A DNA stretch of 64,000 nt from Flavobacterium panacagri (GCF_030378165.1 NZ_CP119766.1:5456001-5520000), one strand, 5' to 3'. Numbered from the stretch's first letter, positions 7,802 to 15,988 are shown. Notes: a model not told the origin generated them from the sequence alone. Translations and numbers: made by a program.

Positions 7802-8809
7802 TTATCCCCCAATCGCAATCATACTGCGATTATCAAAATGTTTTTTAGGATCATCCATTTCATCAATAGTAACCATTCCAGCGCGGACTTTCTTTTTATT
7901 TTGAATGGATTCAGAAATCAAATTCGTTATAGATTCCCCATTTCTAAAAGCCGTCAGTAAATCGGTTTCTGAATTGGAGAAAAGGCAGTTTTTAATTTTT
8001 CCGTCGGCCGTCAAGCGGATTCGGTTACAACTGTCGCAAAACGGATTTGTGATGGAACTTATAATTCCGAAATCACCTTGAAAATCATTTATTTTATAAT
8101 TTCTTGAAGTGAAGTTTTTTTCGTCTTCCAGTTTCTGAATTTCATCTTCAGCAAAAGCAGTTTCAACCAAAGATAAAATCTCTCGTTGCGAAACCATTTT
8201 GCTTCTATCCCACTCGTTTCCCGCAAAAGGCATAAACTCAATAAAACGAACTGAAATTGGCAGAAATTGAGTCAGTTTTACAAAATCTACAATTTCGTTA
8301 TCATTAAAACCTTTAATTAAAACAACATTCACTTTCACTTGAAAATCGTTATTCAAAAGCAAATGCAGATTGTCAATTACCTTTTCAAACTGATTTCTGA
8401 GCGTTATAGAAGCGAATTTAGACGAAACCAAAGTATCCAAACTCAAATTGATTTTTTTGACATTAAATTGCTTTAAAGTCTCGATATGACGGTCAATTAA
8501 AATTCCATTTGTGGTTAAAGAAAGTGAAATATCTAAAGCTGATAGTTTCGAAACAATTTCAGGAAAATCCTTTCTCAACAAAGGCTCTCCACCGGTTAAC
8601 CTGATTTTATCTACACCATTTTGTACGAAAGTCTGAGCGATACTAAAAATCTCTTCAGCCGTCATTAAACTGGCTTTTGGAGAAAGCGCAATTCCGTCAG
8701 CTGGCATGCAATATGTACAACGCAGATTGCATTTTTCCAGCAGGGAAATGCGCAGATAATTGTGTCTGCGCCCAAAACCGTCCGTCAAAATTGTGTTAGA
8801 GACTGTCAT
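7802..8809 (-). CDS. moaA: GTP 3',8-cyclase MoaA (radical SAM)
   Basis: This is the first enzyme of molybdenum cofactor synthesis and converts GTP to 3',8-cyclo-GTP. The N-terminal radical-SAM cluster motif is CNLRCTYCMP (CxxxCxxC). The C-terminal substrate-binding cluster is FCDSCNRIR...CLF, and the chain ends in GG, which the family uses for activity. The GTP-binding stretch RLTGGEPLLR is present. The length, 335 residues, is normal. It is the last gene of the operon and its start overlaps the end of the MoaC-MoaB gene by 14 bases, so translation is probably coupled. Confidence 0.95.
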   Translation of the reverse strand: MTVSNTILTDGFGRRHNYLRISLLEKCNLRCTYCMPADGIALSPKASLMTAEEIFSIAQTFVQNGVDKIRLTGGEPLLRKDFPEIVSKLSALDISLSLTTNGILIDRHIETLKQFNVKKINLSLDTLVSSKFASITLRNQFEKVIDNLHLLLNNDFQVKVNVVLIKGFNDNEIVDFVKLTQFLPISVRFIEFMPFAGNEWDRSKMVSQREILSLVETAFAEDEIQKLEDEKNFTSRNYKINDFQGDFGIISSITNPFCDSCNRIRLTADGKIKNCLFSNSETDLLTAFRNGESITNLISESIQNKKKVRAGMVTIDEMDDPKKHFDNRSMIAIGG

Positions 8810-9710
8810 GGTTTTTACCTTTTAAAATATGAAAGACATGCATTACATGCGGAAAAACAGCATCCATCGATTCTCTTACTCCGTTTGTTGATCCAGGCAA
8901 AGCCAAAACCAATGTTTTACCTAAAGTTCCTGCAACGCTTCTTGAAAGCATTGCATATGGCATTCTCTGTTGTCCGTAATTGCGGATTGCTTCTTCAATT
9001 CCTGGAATTCTGCTTTCTAAAATTGGCTCTAAAGCTTCTGGCGTAACATCTCTTGGGGATAAACCCGTTCCACCCGTAAAAATCACCAGCTGATGTTCTT
9101 TGGCGAAAGCCTTAGTTTTCTCTTGAATAATAGCTAATTCATCTGGAATAATTTCATAATGAGAAGTTTCAACTCCGTATGATTCCAATTTTTCTACAAT
9201 TGTTTTTCCTGAACGATCTTCTTTATCGCCCGCAAAAATCGAATCGGAGCAAACGAAAACCGCCGCTTTTATCGCATTCGGGAATTTATTTTTGAAAGAC
9301 GATTTTCCGCCTTCTTTATTGATTAATTTGATGGTTGAAATTTCAATTTCTTTATCAATTGGTTTCAGCATATCGTACATTGTCAACGCCACAATTGATG
9401 CGCCATGCATGGCTTCAACCTCAACTCCGGTTTTGTAAACCGTTTTTACATTGAAAATGATCTGAATTTCTAAACCTTCGATTTGATATTCAACCGAAGT
9501 AAATTCAATTGGAATTGGGTGGCAATCCGGAATCGATAAATGCGTATTTTTTACCGCAAATAATCCTGCCGTTTTTGCCATTTCAAGCACATTCCCTTTT
9601 GGCACAAGGTTATTTACCACAGCATCAATTGTTTCTTGTCTGCTGACTTTTACAATGGCGGTTGCGGTTGCTTTTCTTAATGTGCTTATTTTATGCGTAA
9701 TATCTACCAT
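8796..9710 (-). CDS. moaCB: Bifunctional MoaC-MoaB/MogA fusion
   Basis: Residues 1 to about 140 are MoaC, cyclic pyranopterin monophosphate synthase (MVDITHKISTLRKATA, LSIPDCHPIPI, VEVEAMHGASIVALTMYDMLK). Residues about 150-304 are a MoaB/MogA molybdopterin adenylyltransferase (IFTGGTGLSPRDVTPEAL, LALPGSTNGVRESM). Both halves keep their signature motifs, so both activities are likely: the step after MoaA, and adenylation of molybdopterin before metal insertion. It overlaps moaE by one base and moaA by 14. Such fusions are known in Bacteroidota. Confidence 0.92.
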   Translation of the reverse strand: MVDITHKISTLRKATATAIVKVSRQETIDAVVNNLVPKGNVLEMAKTAGLFAVKNTHLSIPDCHPIPIEFTSVEYQIEGLEIQIIFNVKTVYKTGVEVEAMHGASIVALTMYDMLKPIDKEIEISTIKLINKEGGKSSFKNKFPNAIKAAVFVCSDSIFAGDKEDRSGKTIVEKLESYGVETSHYEIIPDELAIIQEKTKAFAKEHQLVIFTGGTGLSPRDVTPEALEPILESRIPGIEEAIRNYGQQRMPYAMLSRSVAGTLGKTLVLALPGSTNGVRESMDAVFPHVMHVFHILKGKNHDSL

Positions 9711-10141
9711 TAACTATTTTGTTTCCAAGTGAATGTGTCATTTTCAAACATTTCTTTTCCAAAAATCGGAACATCGGTTTTAATCCAGTTTACGATAGCT
9801 TCTGTCGCTTCATAAACTTGTTTGCGTCGTGTTGCCGAAACGAAAACAAACAAACAGATTTCGCCTGCTTTTACAACGCCTAAACTGTGATAAATATGCA
9901 TGCAGGTTAAATCGAATTTAGCGAAAGCTTTTTCACGAATGGTATATAATGCTTCGTTCGCCATATCAGTGTAAGCTGAATAATCAATCGCTACGACTGT
10001 ATTGTCGTGAATGACATCAGCACGAACTTGTCCTAGAAATATGTTATGTGCACCAATTGTGTGTTTGGATTGGTGTTTGGCAATCGACTCGGCGATAAAT
10101 TCAGGAGCAATTGGCCCTTCTACAAATACATTTTTACTCAT
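9710..10141 (-). CDS. moaE: Molybdopterin synthase catalytic subunit MoaE
   Basis: The 143-residue protein is the large subunit of molybdopterin synthase and works with MoaD to put the dithiolene sulfurs on precursor Z. Visible family motifs are GAHNIFLGQVRAD, the His-rich YHSLGVVKAGE and VPIFGKEMF, whose Lys is at the active site in MoaE proteins. Its stop codon shares a base with the start of the MoaC-MoaB gene. The 70 bases upstream hold a 17-base inverted repeat whose right arm runs into the end of moeB. Confidence 0.93.
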   Translation of the reverse strand: MSKNVFVEGPIAPEFIAESIAKHQSKHTIGAHNIFLGQVRADVIHDNTVVAIDYSAYTDMANEALYTIREKAFAKFDLTCMHIYHSLGVVKAGEICLFVFVSATRRKQVYEATEAIVNWIKTDVPIFGKEMFENDTFTWKQNS

Positions 10142-10160
10142 TTTTTTTATTTTTTTTCCA

Positions 10161-10230
10161 CCACGAATTCACGAATTTTATTTTTTAAAATCTATGCGTA
10201 AAGTATTTATATTAATTCGTGAATTCGTGG
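10161..10230. repeat. Perfect 17-base inverted repeat, 'CCACGAATTCACGAATT' type
   Basis: CCACGAATTCACGAATT (10161-10177) is repeated exactly in inverse (10214-10230) around a 36-base loop. The right arm encodes the last residues of MoeB (SHEFTN and stop), so the element has been absorbed into the 3' end of the gene. Confidence 0.7.
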
Positions 10231-11315
10231 CTATTCTTTTTTTCTTGTAATAACTGTTTCATTGCCAAAGCGCCACCTGCAATGCTTTTTGCATTTTTAA
10301 ATTGATACTTTTGAAGCAATTCGACTGCGATTTTACTCCTAATTCCAGATTGACAGAAAATATAAATTGGTTGATTTTTATCCAGTTTTTCTATTTGCTT
10401 TTCTAAATGCATTAATGGAATCTGAATTTGATTCTGTAAACTGATTTTTGGCGATTCATCAATATTTCTAACATCAAGAAAAAGAACGGCATCTTTGTTT
10501 ATTTCATCTAAAACGGATTCAAAATTTACTTCTTCAATTTCTGTTTTATTATATTTTTCTTCGAATGTTTCTCTGCTTATAGACTGAAAATCGCTTTTAT
10601 CGAAATCATATTTTTGCTGTTCGTTATTCAGAATATTATAAACCAGTATTTTACCGCTAAGAACTTCTCCAATTCCAAGAATCATTTTCAAAACTTCATT
10701 TGCCTGAAGCATTCCAATAATTCCAACTGAAACTCCAATTACCCCGGCGTCTTCACAATTTAGAGCATCCAAATTTTCATCTGGATACAAACACCTATAT
10801 GTGGGGCCGTTTTGATAATTGAAAACCGAAACTTGCCCTTGAAACCTGAAAATTGACCCATAAACCATTGGTTTATTGGTTGTCAAACAAGCATCATTTA
10901 TTAGATATTTAATCGAAATATTATCTGTTGCATCAACTATAATATCATATTTTCGAAATAATGAAAGGGCATTTTTTCCTGATAATTTTTCAGAAATCGC
11001 TTTTACTTTAACCAAAGGATTCAATTCAGAAATCAAGGCTTTAGCTTCCTTAGCTTTTGATTTTCCAATGGCAGAAGTTTTATAAATTACCTGCCTGTGA
11101 AGATTTGAAATTTCAATAACATCATGGTCTGCAATTCCGATTTCGCCAACTCCGGCCGAAGCCAAATAAGGCAGAATTGCACTGCCCAAACCACCTGCTC
11201 CAATTACCAAAACTTTTGATTCTGCTAATTTTTGCTGACCGTTCTCTCCTATTTCAGGAAGTATAATCTGTCGGTTATATCGATTTGATGTTTCCATGTT
11301 TTTATCCTCCTGCAA
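10212..11315 (-). CDS. moeB: MoaD-activating adenylyltransferase MoeB with C-terminal rhodanese domain
   Basis: Residues about 7-245 are a ThiF/MoeB/HesA-type E1-like enzyme: nucleotide motif VLVIGAGGLGSAILPYLA, then YNRQIILPEIG, DATDN and CLYPDENLDALNCEDAG. It should adenylate the Gly-Gly end of MoaD. Residues about 265-355 are a rhodanese domain with active-site loop FCQSGIRS (Cys kept), which could deliver the sulfur, as in the eukaryotic MOCS3 type. The 367-residue reading starts 14 bases inside moaD; the alternative ATG at 11297 gives METSNRYNRQI and is equally likely. The C-terminal few residues come from an inverted repeat. Confidence 0.9.
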   Translation of the reverse strand: MQEDKNMETSNRYNRQIILPEIGENGQQKLAESKVLVIGAGGLGSAILPYLASAGVGEIGIADHDVIEISNLHRQVIYKTSAIGKSKAKEAKALISELNPLVKVKAISEKLSGKNALSLFRKYDIIVDATDNISIKYLINDACLTTNKPMVYGSIFRFQGQVSVFNYQNGPTYRCLYPDENLDALNCEDAGVIGVSVGIIGMLQANEVLKMILGIGEVLSGKILVYNILNNEQQKYDFDKSDFQSISRETFEEKYNKTEIEEVNFESVLDEINKDAVLFLDVRNIDESPKISLQNQIQIPLMHLEKQIEKLDKNQPIYIFCQSGIRSKIAVELLQKYQFKNAKSIAGGALAMKQLLQEKKNSHEFTN

Positions 11316-11541
11316 AAGGTGGCAATAAAGCTACGATATCACTTGTTTGCAAAGTGTAATCTGTCGTTTTTGAAACTATCTTTTGGTTTATTGCAACGCT
11401 GAAAGTCAGTGCTTCAAACTCATATTTATCATTCAAATTCTGCAAAAGCTTTTGCAATGACAATTCTTCAGAAAAAGATAATTTTTCGAATTCACATTTT
11501 GTCTTTTCGGCAACAGCTCCAAAATATTTAACCTCAATCAT
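11302..11541 (-). CDS. moaD: Molybdopterin synthase sulfur carrier MoaD
   Basis: The 79-residue ubiquitin-like protein begins MIEVKYFGAVAEKT and ends in PPFAGG, the Gly-Gly tail that is adenylated and thiocarboxylated. It forms molybdopterin synthase with MoaE. The end overlaps the longer moeB start by 14 bases, and cobA ends 2 bases upstream, so the genes form one tight unit. Confidence 0.93.
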   Translation of the reverse strand: MIEVKYFGAVAEKTKCEFEKLSFSEELSLQKLLQNLNDKYEFEALTFSVAINQKIVSKTTDYTLQTSDIVALLPPFAGG

Positions 11542-11543
11542 TT

Positions 11544-12332
11544 TTATAAGTTTAAATTCTGAAAAATGAATTCATCTTCAAAATGTTCTTGAAAATAAGA
11601 AATCCAGCTTGACGTATTTCTCACCACTTCGCCAATTACGATAATTGCCGGCGACGATATGTTTTTTTCAGCTACCAATTTAGTAATTGTGCTAATAGTT
11701 CCAATCACTTTTTGCTCTGAATTTTTTGTTCCGTTTTGAATAATAGCAACTGGAAGATCATCGTTTCTGTTTTCTTCATAAATAGAAATGATTTCATTCA
11801 ATTTATGCATACCCATCAAAATCACCACCGTTGCGGCCGATTTTGAAGCTAACTGAATATCTTTTGATAATTTATGATCTGACGTTGTTCCCGTAATGAC
11901 CCAAAAACTTTCAGCAACTTTACGCTGTGTCAAACTAATTCCAACCGAAGCAGGAACTCCTAATGCCGATGAAATCCCAGGAACGATCGCAGTTTCAATT
12001 CCGAACTCTTCTGCAAATTCGATTTCTTCGCTTCCTCTTCCAAAAACAAACGGATCACCGCCTTTTAAACGAACCACATGTCCGTGTGATTTTGCCATCG
12101 AAACAATCAAATCGTTAATTTGATCTTGTGTGTATGCGTGACAGCCTAATCGTTTTCCAACAAAAACTATTTCCGCATTCGATGCATATTCTAATAATTC
12201 TTCGTTTACTAAAGCATCATACAAAACTACATCGGCACTTTTTAAAGCTTTTATGGCTTTCATTGTAATCAACTCAACATCTCCGGGGCCTGCGCCGATA
12301 ATAGTTAATTTTGGTGTTTTTAAAGTTTTCAT
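11544..12332 (-). CDS. cobA: Uroporphyrinogen-III C-methyltransferase
   Basis: The 262-residue SUMT makes precorrin-2 from uroporphyrinogen III and SAM. The SAM-binding start IIGAGPGDVELITMKA and the signature VRLKGGDPFVFGRGSEE are intact. Precorrin-2 leads to siroheme, the cofactor of assimilatory nitrite reductase, so its place inside a molybdenum cofactor operon next to nitrate reductase makes sense. It lacks the CysG dehydrogenase/ferrochelatase domain, which must come from another gene not seen here. The spacing to moaD is 2 bases and to mobA 6. Confidence 0.93.
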   Translation of the reverse strand: MKTLKTPKLTIIGAGPGDVELITMKAIKALKSADVVLYDALVNEELLEYASNAEIVFVGKRLGCHAYTQDQINDLIVSMAKSHGHVVRLKGGDPFVFGRGSEEIEFAEEFGIETAIVPGISSALGVPASVGISLTQRKVAESFWVITGTTSDHKLSKDIQLASKSAATVVILMGMHKLNEIISIYEENRNDDLPVAIIQNGTKNSEQKVIGTISTITKLVAEKNISSPAIIVIGEVVRNTSSWISYFQEHFEDEFIFQNLNL

Positions 12333-12338
12333 ACTGCT

Positions 12339-12911
12339 TTAAATTGAATTGATATTTAAATCATCTAATTCGTCTGCCGAATTAATATTGGTCAAATGAA
12401 AGTTTTCGCTTTCTTCTATATTGATAATCTGATGCGGTACTTTTGCCAGCAGATCCATCATTCTCAATTCATTCGAATCGATTGCTTCTTTAATAATCGG
12501 AACAATTTCTTTTGAGTAAATTCCAATTAATGGATGTGTTTTACTCTCAGAAGCGAAAACTGTGATTCCAGCTTCGTTGGTATGTTTTGAAATTAATTCC
12601 TCCAGAAGTTCAGTTGAAATTAAAGGAATATCACAGCTTAAAATCAGATTAAACTCGGTTTCTGAATGTGATAATGCTGTATAAACTCCACCCATCGGGC
12701 CTTTTTCTACAATTAAATCTGGTATTTTTTCATACGGCAGATAATTGTATTCTTCTGAAGCCGTAATTAGTTTTATATGGTTTGTAATAGGCAAAATCGC
12801 CTGAATGATATGCTCAATGAATGGTTTTTCCTGAAACAAAACCAATCCTTTTTCTGACTGCATTCTCGAGCTTTTTCCTCCGCAAAGAATAAATACTGTT
12901 AGTGTTTTCAT
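12339..12911 (-). CDS. mobA: Molybdenum cofactor guanylyltransferase MobA
   Basis: The 190-residue nucleotidyltransferase should add GMP to Mo-molybdopterin to make the bis-MGD form used by nitrate reductases. The N-terminal nucleotide motif is FILCGGKSSRMQSEKGLV, followed by GPMGGVYTAL and CDIPLIS. I start it at the ATG at 12911 (MKTLTVFILCGG); the upstream extension MKQRKPETRK is read from the repeat-like phrase TTTCAGG and is unlikely to be real. The need for MGD fits the fused nitrate reductase. Confidence 0.88.
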   Translation of the reverse strand: MKTLTVFILCGGKSSRMQSEKGLVLFQEKPFIEHIIQAILPITNHIKLITASEEYNYLPYEKIPDLIVEKGPMGGVYTALSHSETEFNLILSCDIPLISTELLEELISKHTNEAGITVFASESKTHPLIGIYSKEIVPIIKEAIDSNELRMMDLLAKVPHQIINIEESENFHLTNINSADELDDLNINSI

Positions 12912-12957
12912 AGTTTTTCTTGTTTCAGGTTTTCTTTGTTTCAAGTTGGAATGAGTT

Positions 12958-13110
12958 TTTTTTACCGCAAAGTGCGCTAAGTTTTTTTGCTCATCACTAT
13001 CTTTAAAATTAAATTCGCTAAGCTGGATCTACACAAAGCTTTGCGTGCTTTGCTATTTTTAATAAAATTAACTTAACCTAAAAATCTTGCGTTCTTTGCA
13101 GTTAAATTTT
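12958..13110. repeat. MITE-like element, 'CGCAAAG' family, copy 2
   Basis: TTTACCGCAAAGTGCGCTAAG (from about 12959) and CTTGCGTTCTTTGCAGTTAA (from 13086) are imperfect inverted ends. The core has CACAAAGCTTTGCG, the complement of the core phrase in the copy at 5172-5335. The copies are in opposite orientation and this one is more degraded. It sits between mobA and the transporter gene inside the operon. Confidence 0.55.
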
Positions 13111-13119
13111 ATTTCATTT

Positions 13120-13866
13120 TCAAGGAAAAATCAATTTCACGCTTGCCATTAAAATTACGATTCCTAGAACCATTTTTAAAGTTCTGTTTGAAAATTTTCC
13201 GCTTCCGTAAAATCCGCCTAACATTCCTCCTACTATTGCAATTGGAACCAGATAAAAACTTTCCATAGGGATTGTTTTTCCTCCTAAAAAGAAACCTAAC
13301 ATTCCTGCAAAAGAATTCACAAAAATGAATAAACTCGAAACCGCAGCCGATTCTTTTACAGATGCCCATCCTAAGAACAATAAAATCGGACTTAAGATAA
13401 TTCCTCCTCCAATTCCAAGCATTCCAGATAATAATCCGATGGCAAAACCAATCGCTAATGCAAACGGAAGGTTTATTTTTACTTCTTCTTTTTCTTTAAA
13501 ATTAAAAACTCCAAATAATCTCAGGGCCGCAAAAACTAAAACAATTCCGAGAATTATTTTATAAACCGTATTATCCAAAGTGATAAATCCGCCAATAAAC
13601 GCTGCAGGAATTGAGGCTATTGCAAAGGGATAAAACAGTTTAGGCTTGAAATAATTATTTCGGTAATAAAACAAAAACGAAATACTGGAAACAAATAAAT
13701 TCAACAGCAACGCTGAAGGTTTCATAATCGAAATTGGAAAAGCAAAAATGCTCATCAAAGCCAAATAACCCGAAGCACCGCCGTGCCCGACACTGGAATA
13801 TAAAAATGCAATTACAATTAAGGCAAAACTGAATAATAGTATGTTTTCGGAATTTAGGAGACTCAT
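13120..13866 (-). CDS. TauE/SafE-family membrane transporter
   Basis: The 248-residue protein has about eight hydrophobic segments. It carries the two halves typical of the family, each opening with a Gly-rich loop (SSVGHGGASGYLAL near 25-40, GLLSGMLGIGGGIILSP near 145-160). Family members move sulfite, sulfoacetate or other small anions, often outwards. Its place between moeA and mobA suggests an anion tied to nitrate use, such as nitrite or molybdate, but the sequence does not show the substrate. Repeat-filled gaps lie on both sides, so it may have joined the operon later. Confidence 0.8.
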   Translation of the reverse strand: MSLLNSENILLFSFALIVIAFLYSSVGHGGASGYLALMSIFAFPISIMKPSALLLNLFVSSISFLFYYRNNYFKPKLFYPFAIASIPAAFIGGFITLDNTVYKIILGIVLVFAALRLFGVFNFKEKEEVKINLPFALAIGFAIGLLSGMLGIGGGIILSPILLFLGWASVKESAAVSSLFIFVNSFAGMLGFFLGGKTIPMESFYLVPIAIVGGMLGGFYGSGKFSNRTLKMVLGIVILMASVKLIFP

Positions 13867-14017
13867 TTTTTTGTTTTTCTTTTGTTTGCTATACCTATTC
13901 GGCTAAAGCCTTGTGTCAGGTTTCAAGTTTCAGGTTCTTACTTTGTGTCTAAACTTGAACTAAAAATCTATTTTTTTTATTCTATTTTCTATTCTCTTTT
14001 TTCTTTAGTCTAAAAAA

Positions 14018-15190
14018 CTAATCAATCGGAAGAATCGTTACTAAACTTCCTTTTTTCATCTTTTCGCAATCCTGTTCTACAATCACTAAACCATTGGCGA
14101 TAGCAAAAGAATTTAACATTGACGAAGCTTGACCGTCTAAAATCGTAACGCTTGTTTCATCATACAATGCTTTTAGAAATAATGTCTTGCCAGTTGTATT
14201 TTCGATATCATCATTCAGCTTTCTTGTGATTTTTGGAAGATGAGTGTTTGAAAAACCCATCAGATTTTTTACTGCTGGATAAACATAAATATAGAAGTTC
14301 GTTAATGATGAAGCCGGATTTCCTGGAAGCGCAAATACCAAAGTATTCTTTTTAGAACCAAAAAACATTGGCTTTCCCGGTTTTTGATTTATTTTATAAA
14401 AAAGTTCCTCTACTCCATTTTCTAACAAAGCTTCTTTTACAAAATCATAATCTCCAACTGAAATTCCGCCAGAAATTAATATTATATCATTCTTTTTTAA
14501 AAGATCTTTCAAAACATTTTTCGTTTCTTTCAGACTGTCTTTTACTCTAAAAACCTTTGCATTCTTTATTCCTATTGTCTGTAAAGCCGCCTGAAGCATA
14601 ATAGAATTACTCTCGTAAATTTTTCCCTTTTTTAGCTTTTTTCCTGGCTCTACCAATTCGTTTCCTGTAACCAAAATGGCAACTTTAGGCTTTTTATATA
14701 CTTGTATTTCTGTAATTCCTAAACAAGCTAAAAAACCAATTGCTGCCGGTGTAATTACTGTATTAGCATCAAAAACAACATCTTCTTCATTAATCTGTTC
14801 CCCTTTATTTCTAACATTTGCAAATGGCTCAGGCATTTTGGCAATCAAAATAGAATCGTCATTTGCCATAACATCTTCTTGCATTACCACAGTATCTGCA
14901 TTTTTAGGAACATGAGCACCTGTAAAGATGCGGACAGCTTCATTTTCTTTTAGTTTTACTTTTAAATGATCTCCAGCCTGAGAAATGCCAATGATATCAA
15001 ATTGATGTCTCCCCGAATGAATAAAAGCATATCCATCCATTGCAGATTGACGAAACGGAGGCATAGCAATGGGCGAATAAATTGTTTCTGCAAGAACATA
15101 ACCAAGTGCTTTATGCACTGCTATTTTCTGTTTGGGCATATTTGAGCTGTTCGCTGCAACAATTTCTAAGGCTTCTTTAACTTCAATCAT
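14018..15190 (-). CDS. moeA: Molybdopterin molybdenumtransferase MoeA
   Basis: This 390-residue cytoplasmic enzyme inserts molybdate into adenylated molybdopterin. The family motifs are in order: MPPFRQSAMDGYAF near 43, IFTGAHVPKNADTVVMQED, ILVTGNELVEPGKKL, ISGGISVGDYDFVKE and FALPGNPASSLTNFY. The C-terminal beta-barrel domain is present. It is the first gene of the cofactor operon. A TATATTTG -7 element lies 40 bases upstream inside an inverted repeat similar to the boxes at the nitrate reductase promoter. Confidence 0.94.
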   Translation of the reverse strand: MIEVKEALEIVAANSSNMPKQKIAVHKALGYVLAETIYSPIAMPPFRQSAMDGYAFIHSGRHQFDIIGISQAGDHLKVKLKENEAVRIFTGAHVPKNADTVVMQEDVMANDDSILIAKMPEPFANVRNKGEQINEEDVVFDANTVITPAAIGFLACLGITEIQVYKKPKVAILVTGNELVEPGKKLKKGKIYESNSIMLQAALQTIGIKNAKVFRVKDSLKETKNVLKDLLKKNDIILISGGISVGDYDFVKEALLENGVEELFYKINQKPGKPMFFGSKKNTLVFALPGNPASSLTNFYIYVYPAVKNLMGFSNTHLPKITRKLNDDIENTTGKTLFLKALYDETSVTILDGQASSMLNSFAIANGLVIVEQDCEKMKKGSLVTILPID

Positions 15191-15216
15191 TTTTATCTAG
15201 ATATAAAACTAAGTAA

Positions 15217-15244
15217 AAATACTTATTTACAAATATAAGTATTT
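15217..15244 (-). promoter_or_regulatory. moeA operon promoter within an inverted repeat
   Basis: AAATACTTAT (15217-15226) and ATAAGTATTT (15235-15244) are exact inverted repeats around 8 bases. On the minus strand TATATTTG (15237 down to 15230) fits the TAnnTTTG -7 element and lies within them. AAATACTTATTT (15217-15228) differs by one base from AAATACGTATTT at the nitrate reductase promoter. Confidence 0.6.
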
Positions 15245-15597
15245 CTGCTTACGATGAACATTTTTTTTGGTTTTATTTTAATTTCTATAAAATTACTCTA
15301 ATTTATTCGAAATCAACTTTAAAATTCACATCTGATTTTTATAAAATAAACCGTTAGACCACTTTCTTTGACGTTTTAGAGTTCTATTTTTATCTCTTGA
15401 AGTAACTTTACAGACTTTTACTTATTAAAAATTAAGTATAAAATACTACAATTTTATTGCTATTCAAAAAATTATTTTAACATTTGTTTCAGTTCAAAAT
15501 ATCATTTTATCCCTTTTATAATAAGGCTTCAGCAAACCAAACCTCATCTACAGCAAGCACATAGCTCTTTATTTTTCAAAAAAAAACAAACAAATTT

Positions 15598-15651
15598 TTG
15601 GTTTTTATTATATAAAATTTAACTTTGTCTATAGGATTAGTAGAGTTTAAA
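15598..15651 (+). promoter_or_regulatory. SusC locus 1 promoter with conserved start-region block
   Basis: TTG (about 15598-15600), 19 bases, then TAACTTTG (15620-15627) match the Bacteroidota TTG/TAnnTTTG promoter. The 33 bases 15619-15651 are identical to 28397-28429 at the second sulfatase locus, including TCTATAGGATTAGTAGAG just after the -7 element, which has TCTA...TAGA inverted arms. It is probably the binding site of a shared regulator at the transcription start. Confidence 0.75.
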
Positions 15652-15680
15652 ATAATATTTCAAACTAAATAATTATTATT

Positions 15681-15767
15681 GTGAAAACAACAGAAAGCAT
15701 ATTGCATTACATTCTTCCTAAAAAGTACACTTATAACACTTCTTGTTGTATGTGTTTCTGTTGTTAA
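15681..15767 (+). CDS. 28-residue Cys-ended leader peptide, copy 1
   Basis: A GTG-started frame begins with KTT at codons 2-4, has HYILPKK at 9-15 and TYN near 17-19. It ends in a run rich in Cys codons (22, 23, 25, 27, 28) directly before TAA. A frame of exactly the same length with KTT, HYILPKK, TYN and MCxCC-stop lies at 28447-28533 in front of the second SusC/SusD/sulfatase operon. Cys codons 25 and 27 are TGT here and TGC there, a sign of selection on the peptide. Terminal Cys codons in a leader of a sulfur-scavenging operon suggest that the ribosome senses charged Cys-tRNA. Confidence 0.7.
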   Translation: MKTTESILHYILPKKYTYNTSCCMCFCC

Positions 15768-15950
15768 TAATCTACTTTTATTTTGTTTGCTGATTTTTAC
15801 ATAAAAGCAAATTTCTTAAAAACACACCACCAAAAATATTTATTGCATTTACCCAAAAATCTCTCTGAGGCATTTTTATGCTTTGGACAGATTCTTGAAA
15901 CCGTACCTTTTATTCAGAAATTAAATAACTAACAACTAAAGAAAACTAAA

Positions 15951-15983
15951 ATGAAAACAATGCAAAGCTGTTGCTGTAAATAA
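15951..15983 (+). CDS. 10-residue leader frame MKTMQSCCCK
   Basis: An ATG-started frame with three consecutive Cys codons (TGT TGC TGT, 15969-15977) and a stop, ending 5 bases before a conserved hairpin. The matching place in locus 2 (28684-28716) has an ATG-started frame of the same length, MKIMHCPTLS, with a single Cys. A ribosome paused at the Cys codons would reach the 5' arm of the hairpin. Coding status is inferred. Confidence 0.45.
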   Translation: MKTMQSCCCK

Positions 15984-15988
15984 AAAAA

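Noticed and set aside
8762..9046. 94-codon plus-strand frame opposite moaA and moaCB
   Set aside because: It is antisense to two well-conserved coding regions, with no promoter or family similarity.
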